Origin: Ktedonobacteraceae bacterium
Lineage (GTDB): Bacteria; Chloroflexota; Ktedonobacteria; Ktedonobacterales; Ktedonobacteraceae
Length of the DNA: 64,000 nucleotides
NCBI GenBank assembly: GCA_035653615.1
Contig: DASRBN010000011.1
Location: 24,013 to 88,012 of the forward strand
Reading direction: 5' to 3'
A model generated the notes under the pieces. It was not told the DNA's origin, made no database searches, and saw only the letters and a program-made list of their open reading frames with translations. This document shows, piece after piece, positions 62,432 to 64,000 of the stretch. A program made the position numbers and the translations under genes. How positions within the stretch are numbered: the stretch's first letter is position 1; each line of letters starts with the position of its first letter.

Positions 62432-62582
62432 TGATCCCTCCCTAAGTGAGATAGAGTTTGACAATCATTGTGTTATGGTAGACGACTCTGTCAATTCAAC
62501 ACTACCTGGCAAATCTGTAATGTGTTGTGATGTTTTATACCACACCAGTCTAGTTTACCATAACGTTTTGCGAGACGTCAAG

Positions 62583-63605
62583 TCAAAATTTGCCGGTACC
62601 ATTACCATTGCCATTACTAACACCGGCGGGTGCTGGCCAGGAGCCGGTCTCGCGCACAGTCGTCGTTTTTCTGCTGCTATAGCCTCCCGTCTCGCGGCCA
62701 GGAGCATTGAGAATTTCGATAGCCTTAAGGCGCCAGAAACGCGCGCTGGCTGGGCGTTTGAGAGCCAGGTATTCGGCAAGGGCCTCATCAGTTATATTAG
62801 GGTTTGCGCGCAACGCTTCGATAGTCATCTGCAATTTGTCGGGATTGCCATCGGCAGCCGTAACGGGTACACCATTCATAGGAGGCGCGGCTACAGGGCT
62901 GGCTGAATTTTCCTCAACGCCGCCAATAGCGACCACCTTCCCTGTGATTGGTCGCCCGGCGTCACCAGCTTCATCCGCCTCAACCGGACCCGCAGTAAGC
63001 GAAGTAGAGGTAGCAGGATTCTGCTGCACTCGATTGGTGAGGGCAAGAATATTCGACGCATTCAGGCGGCTACCACTCGTGAGCGCGCGGCGCAGCGTAG
63101 CCACGGGCAGATTAGTCTGTTTCGCCAGTTCCGCAAGCGCGTTGAGTTGCTGGGCCTTTTCCTGCTTTTCTTCGGCTTCGGTTTCGGTTACTGTTTCGGC
63201 CATCATGGTATAGACGATGCCGAGCAGCGGAAAGGCGCTGGCCATAAACGGGAAGACGCTGGTAAGCCAGGGCGCGGTACTTTCGGCGGCGCTTAACATG
63301 GTCGTACTGTGAAACTGCTTGGCATAGGCCCAGTTGACGACCCAGGAAAAGACGGTACACATCACAATAAGCAGCCAGTGCTGCCATACAGCCTTAGGCG
63401 TGCGATAACGGCGATAGCGCTGGAACGCGGTCCACGAAAGCAGATACACAGTGACATCAATACTGATAGCAATAGCATAGCTGACCGCCCACCACCAGAC
63501 GCCTTCTGGTCCCTGGGATGGCTCAAACGAGGCGAAGAAATAGGCGACATGCGGAATTGAGGCCGCAAGAAAAACGGCAAAGGCTATCCAGAAAAAGTAC
63601 TTCAT
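62583..63605 (-). CDS. Four-helix membrane protein with C-terminal helix-turn-helix-like domain
   Basis: The 340-residue protein has four hydrophobic helices in the first ~140 residues: YFFWIAFAVFLAASIPHVAYFF, WWAVSYAIAISIDVTVYLLSW, WLLIVMCTVFSWVVNWAYA and FPFMASAFPLLGIVYTMMAE. A coiled Glu/Gln/Lys segment follows, then a region like a KorB/ParB-type helix (LAKQTNLPVATLRRALTSG) and an Ala/Pro-rich linker. A segment LRANPNITDEALAEYLALKRPASARFWRLKAIEIL resembles a winged helix. The layout recalls membrane proteins encoded on mobile elements, but no mobile-element gene is nearby. The family is not recognised. Confidence 0.75.
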   Translation of the reverse strand: MKYFFWIAFAVFLAASIPHVAYFFASFEPSQGPEGVWWWAVSYAIAISIDVTVYLLSWTAFQRYRRYRTPKAVWQHWLLIVMCTVFSWVVNWAYAKQFHSTTMLSAAESTAPWLTSVFPFMASAFPLLGIVYTMMAETVTETEAEEKQEKAQQLNALAELAKQTNLPVATLRRALTSGSRLNASNILALTNRVQQNPATSTSLTAGPVEADEAGDAGRPITGKVVAIGGVEENSASPVAAPPMNGVPVTAADGNPDKLQMTIEALRANPNITDEALAEYLALKRPASARFWRLKAIEILNAPGRETGGYSSRKTTTVRETGSWPAPAGVSNGNGNGTGKF

Positions 63606-63774
63606 GACGGAGCATTCCCCCCACAGTATTTTTTACTTCCCCCAATGATCTATTGAGCAAGTACATAGGTATAAGCAAGCATACTGCATGGAGTGGCTTG
63701 CGTCAAAGCAATGGTTGAAGTTAGTACAATCGGGCTAATTTTAGCCTCGTCAAAAAAATAGGCCGCCAGAGGTG

Positions 63775-63802
63775 TTGACAAGTCCATAAAATGTGCTATA
63801 TT
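63775..63802 (+). promoter_or_regulatory. Promoter for the right-edge gene
   Basis: TTGACA (63775-63780), a 16-bp spacer and TATATT (63797-63802). A leader of about 100 bases follows with a small CACCC..GGGTG hairpin (63810-63826). The gap 63606-63908 has no gene. Confidence 0.65.
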
Positions 63803-63908
63803 ACCAGGGCACCCAAAAAAGGGGTGAAATTAGAGCACATTTACAACTGAAGAAGAATAATTACTTCAATTTTGCCGAGGGCAAGAAGAGAGAAGCAGAG
63901 GAACGCAA

Positions 63909-64000
63909 GTGGACTCGTTCATTCATATGAACGAGGGCGTTATGAAACACACCACAGGTGATTGCAAACACAGATCTAGTGGCGGTTCCTTTCGCGCAGG
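63909..64000 (+). CDS. N-terminal fragment of an unknown protein (partial)
   Basis: A frame starting at GTG 63909, with GAGGA 10 nt upstream, stays open to the right edge: VDSFIHMNEGVMKHTTGDCK and so on. A hairpin (CTCGTTCA..TGAACGAG, 63914-63935) lies over the start region and could hide the ribosome site. ATG 63927 and 63942 are alternative starts. It is too short to identify. Confidence 0.4.
   Translation, partial: MDSFIHMNEGVMKHTTGDCKHRSSGGSFRA

Overview
The window looks like a chromosomal segment of a Chloroflexota bacterium, most likely of the Ktedonobacteria. This is inferred from gene content and style: roughly 55% GC by eye, a DUF5679 zinc ribbon, Tyr/Gln/Gly/Pro-rich N-terminal tails on membrane proteins, T-box control of aminoacyl-tRNA synthetases, HrcA/CIRCE heat-shock control, and many long perfect inverted repeats between genes. 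No rRNA, tRNA, CRISPR array, integrase or transposase was seen. No 16S rRNA or other taxonomic marker lies in the window, so the assignment is not proven.

Layout. 1-11.7 kb holds the tail of an unknown gene, then dprA and a cyclopropane-fatty-acid-synthase-like methyltransferase (minus), a class A penicillin-binding protein, and the hrcA-dnaK-dnaJ heat-shock group behind a CIRCE operator. A phosphatase/nuclease-fold protein converges on dnaJ. 11.7-17.1 kb holds leuS and glyS, each behind its own T-box leader, with an NTP pyrophosphatase between them. 17.1-19.2 kb holds a small membrane protein and a nucleotidyltransferase-like protein. 19.2-23.5 kb is a minus-strand leuC-leuD-E1alpha-E1beta operon. 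It joins leucine synthesis to the first component of a 2-oxo acid dehydrogenase.

23.7-38.6 kb is the most unusual part: a minus-strand block of seven genes. These are a secreted/anchored VWA protein, a tubulin/FtsZ-like GTPase homologue, two large paralogous membrane proteins, an ECF-type sigma factor overlapping a HEAT-repeat protein, and a pseudokinase-like protein with a transmembrane helix and WD40-like repeats. I read the first four as one operon encoding an envelope-spanning cytoskeletal or membrane-remodelling complex. The last three are candidate regulators.

38.8-49.7 kb holds an orphan RelE-like toxin, a short leuA, a Fur-family regulator divergent from a NiCoT nickel/cobalt transporter, and the tyrosine/homogentisate operon hpd-fah-hmgA. 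A divergent pair of membrane proteins with similar low-complexity tails follows (DUF4870-like and YIP1-like), then an unknown His/Asp-rich protein. leuA and hpd share a promoter and leader signature. 50-56 kb is a plus-strand run: marR, a ClC channel/antiporter with CBS domains, an HTH regulator, an MFS exporter and an M29 aminopeptidase. 56-64 kb holds a greA-type factor, an alpha/beta hydrolase fused to a DUF5679 zinc ribbon, a divergent panC, a small zinc ribbon, a NYN-domain protein split by a long insertion, an HxlR regulator, two unknown proteins, and a promoter leading to a gene cut off by the right edge.

Two dispersed repeat families occupy most larger intergenic gaps. One is built on TTCTTCGC..GCTCAGAATGACA and its complement. 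The other carries a TAGGGGCG / CGCCCCTA core.
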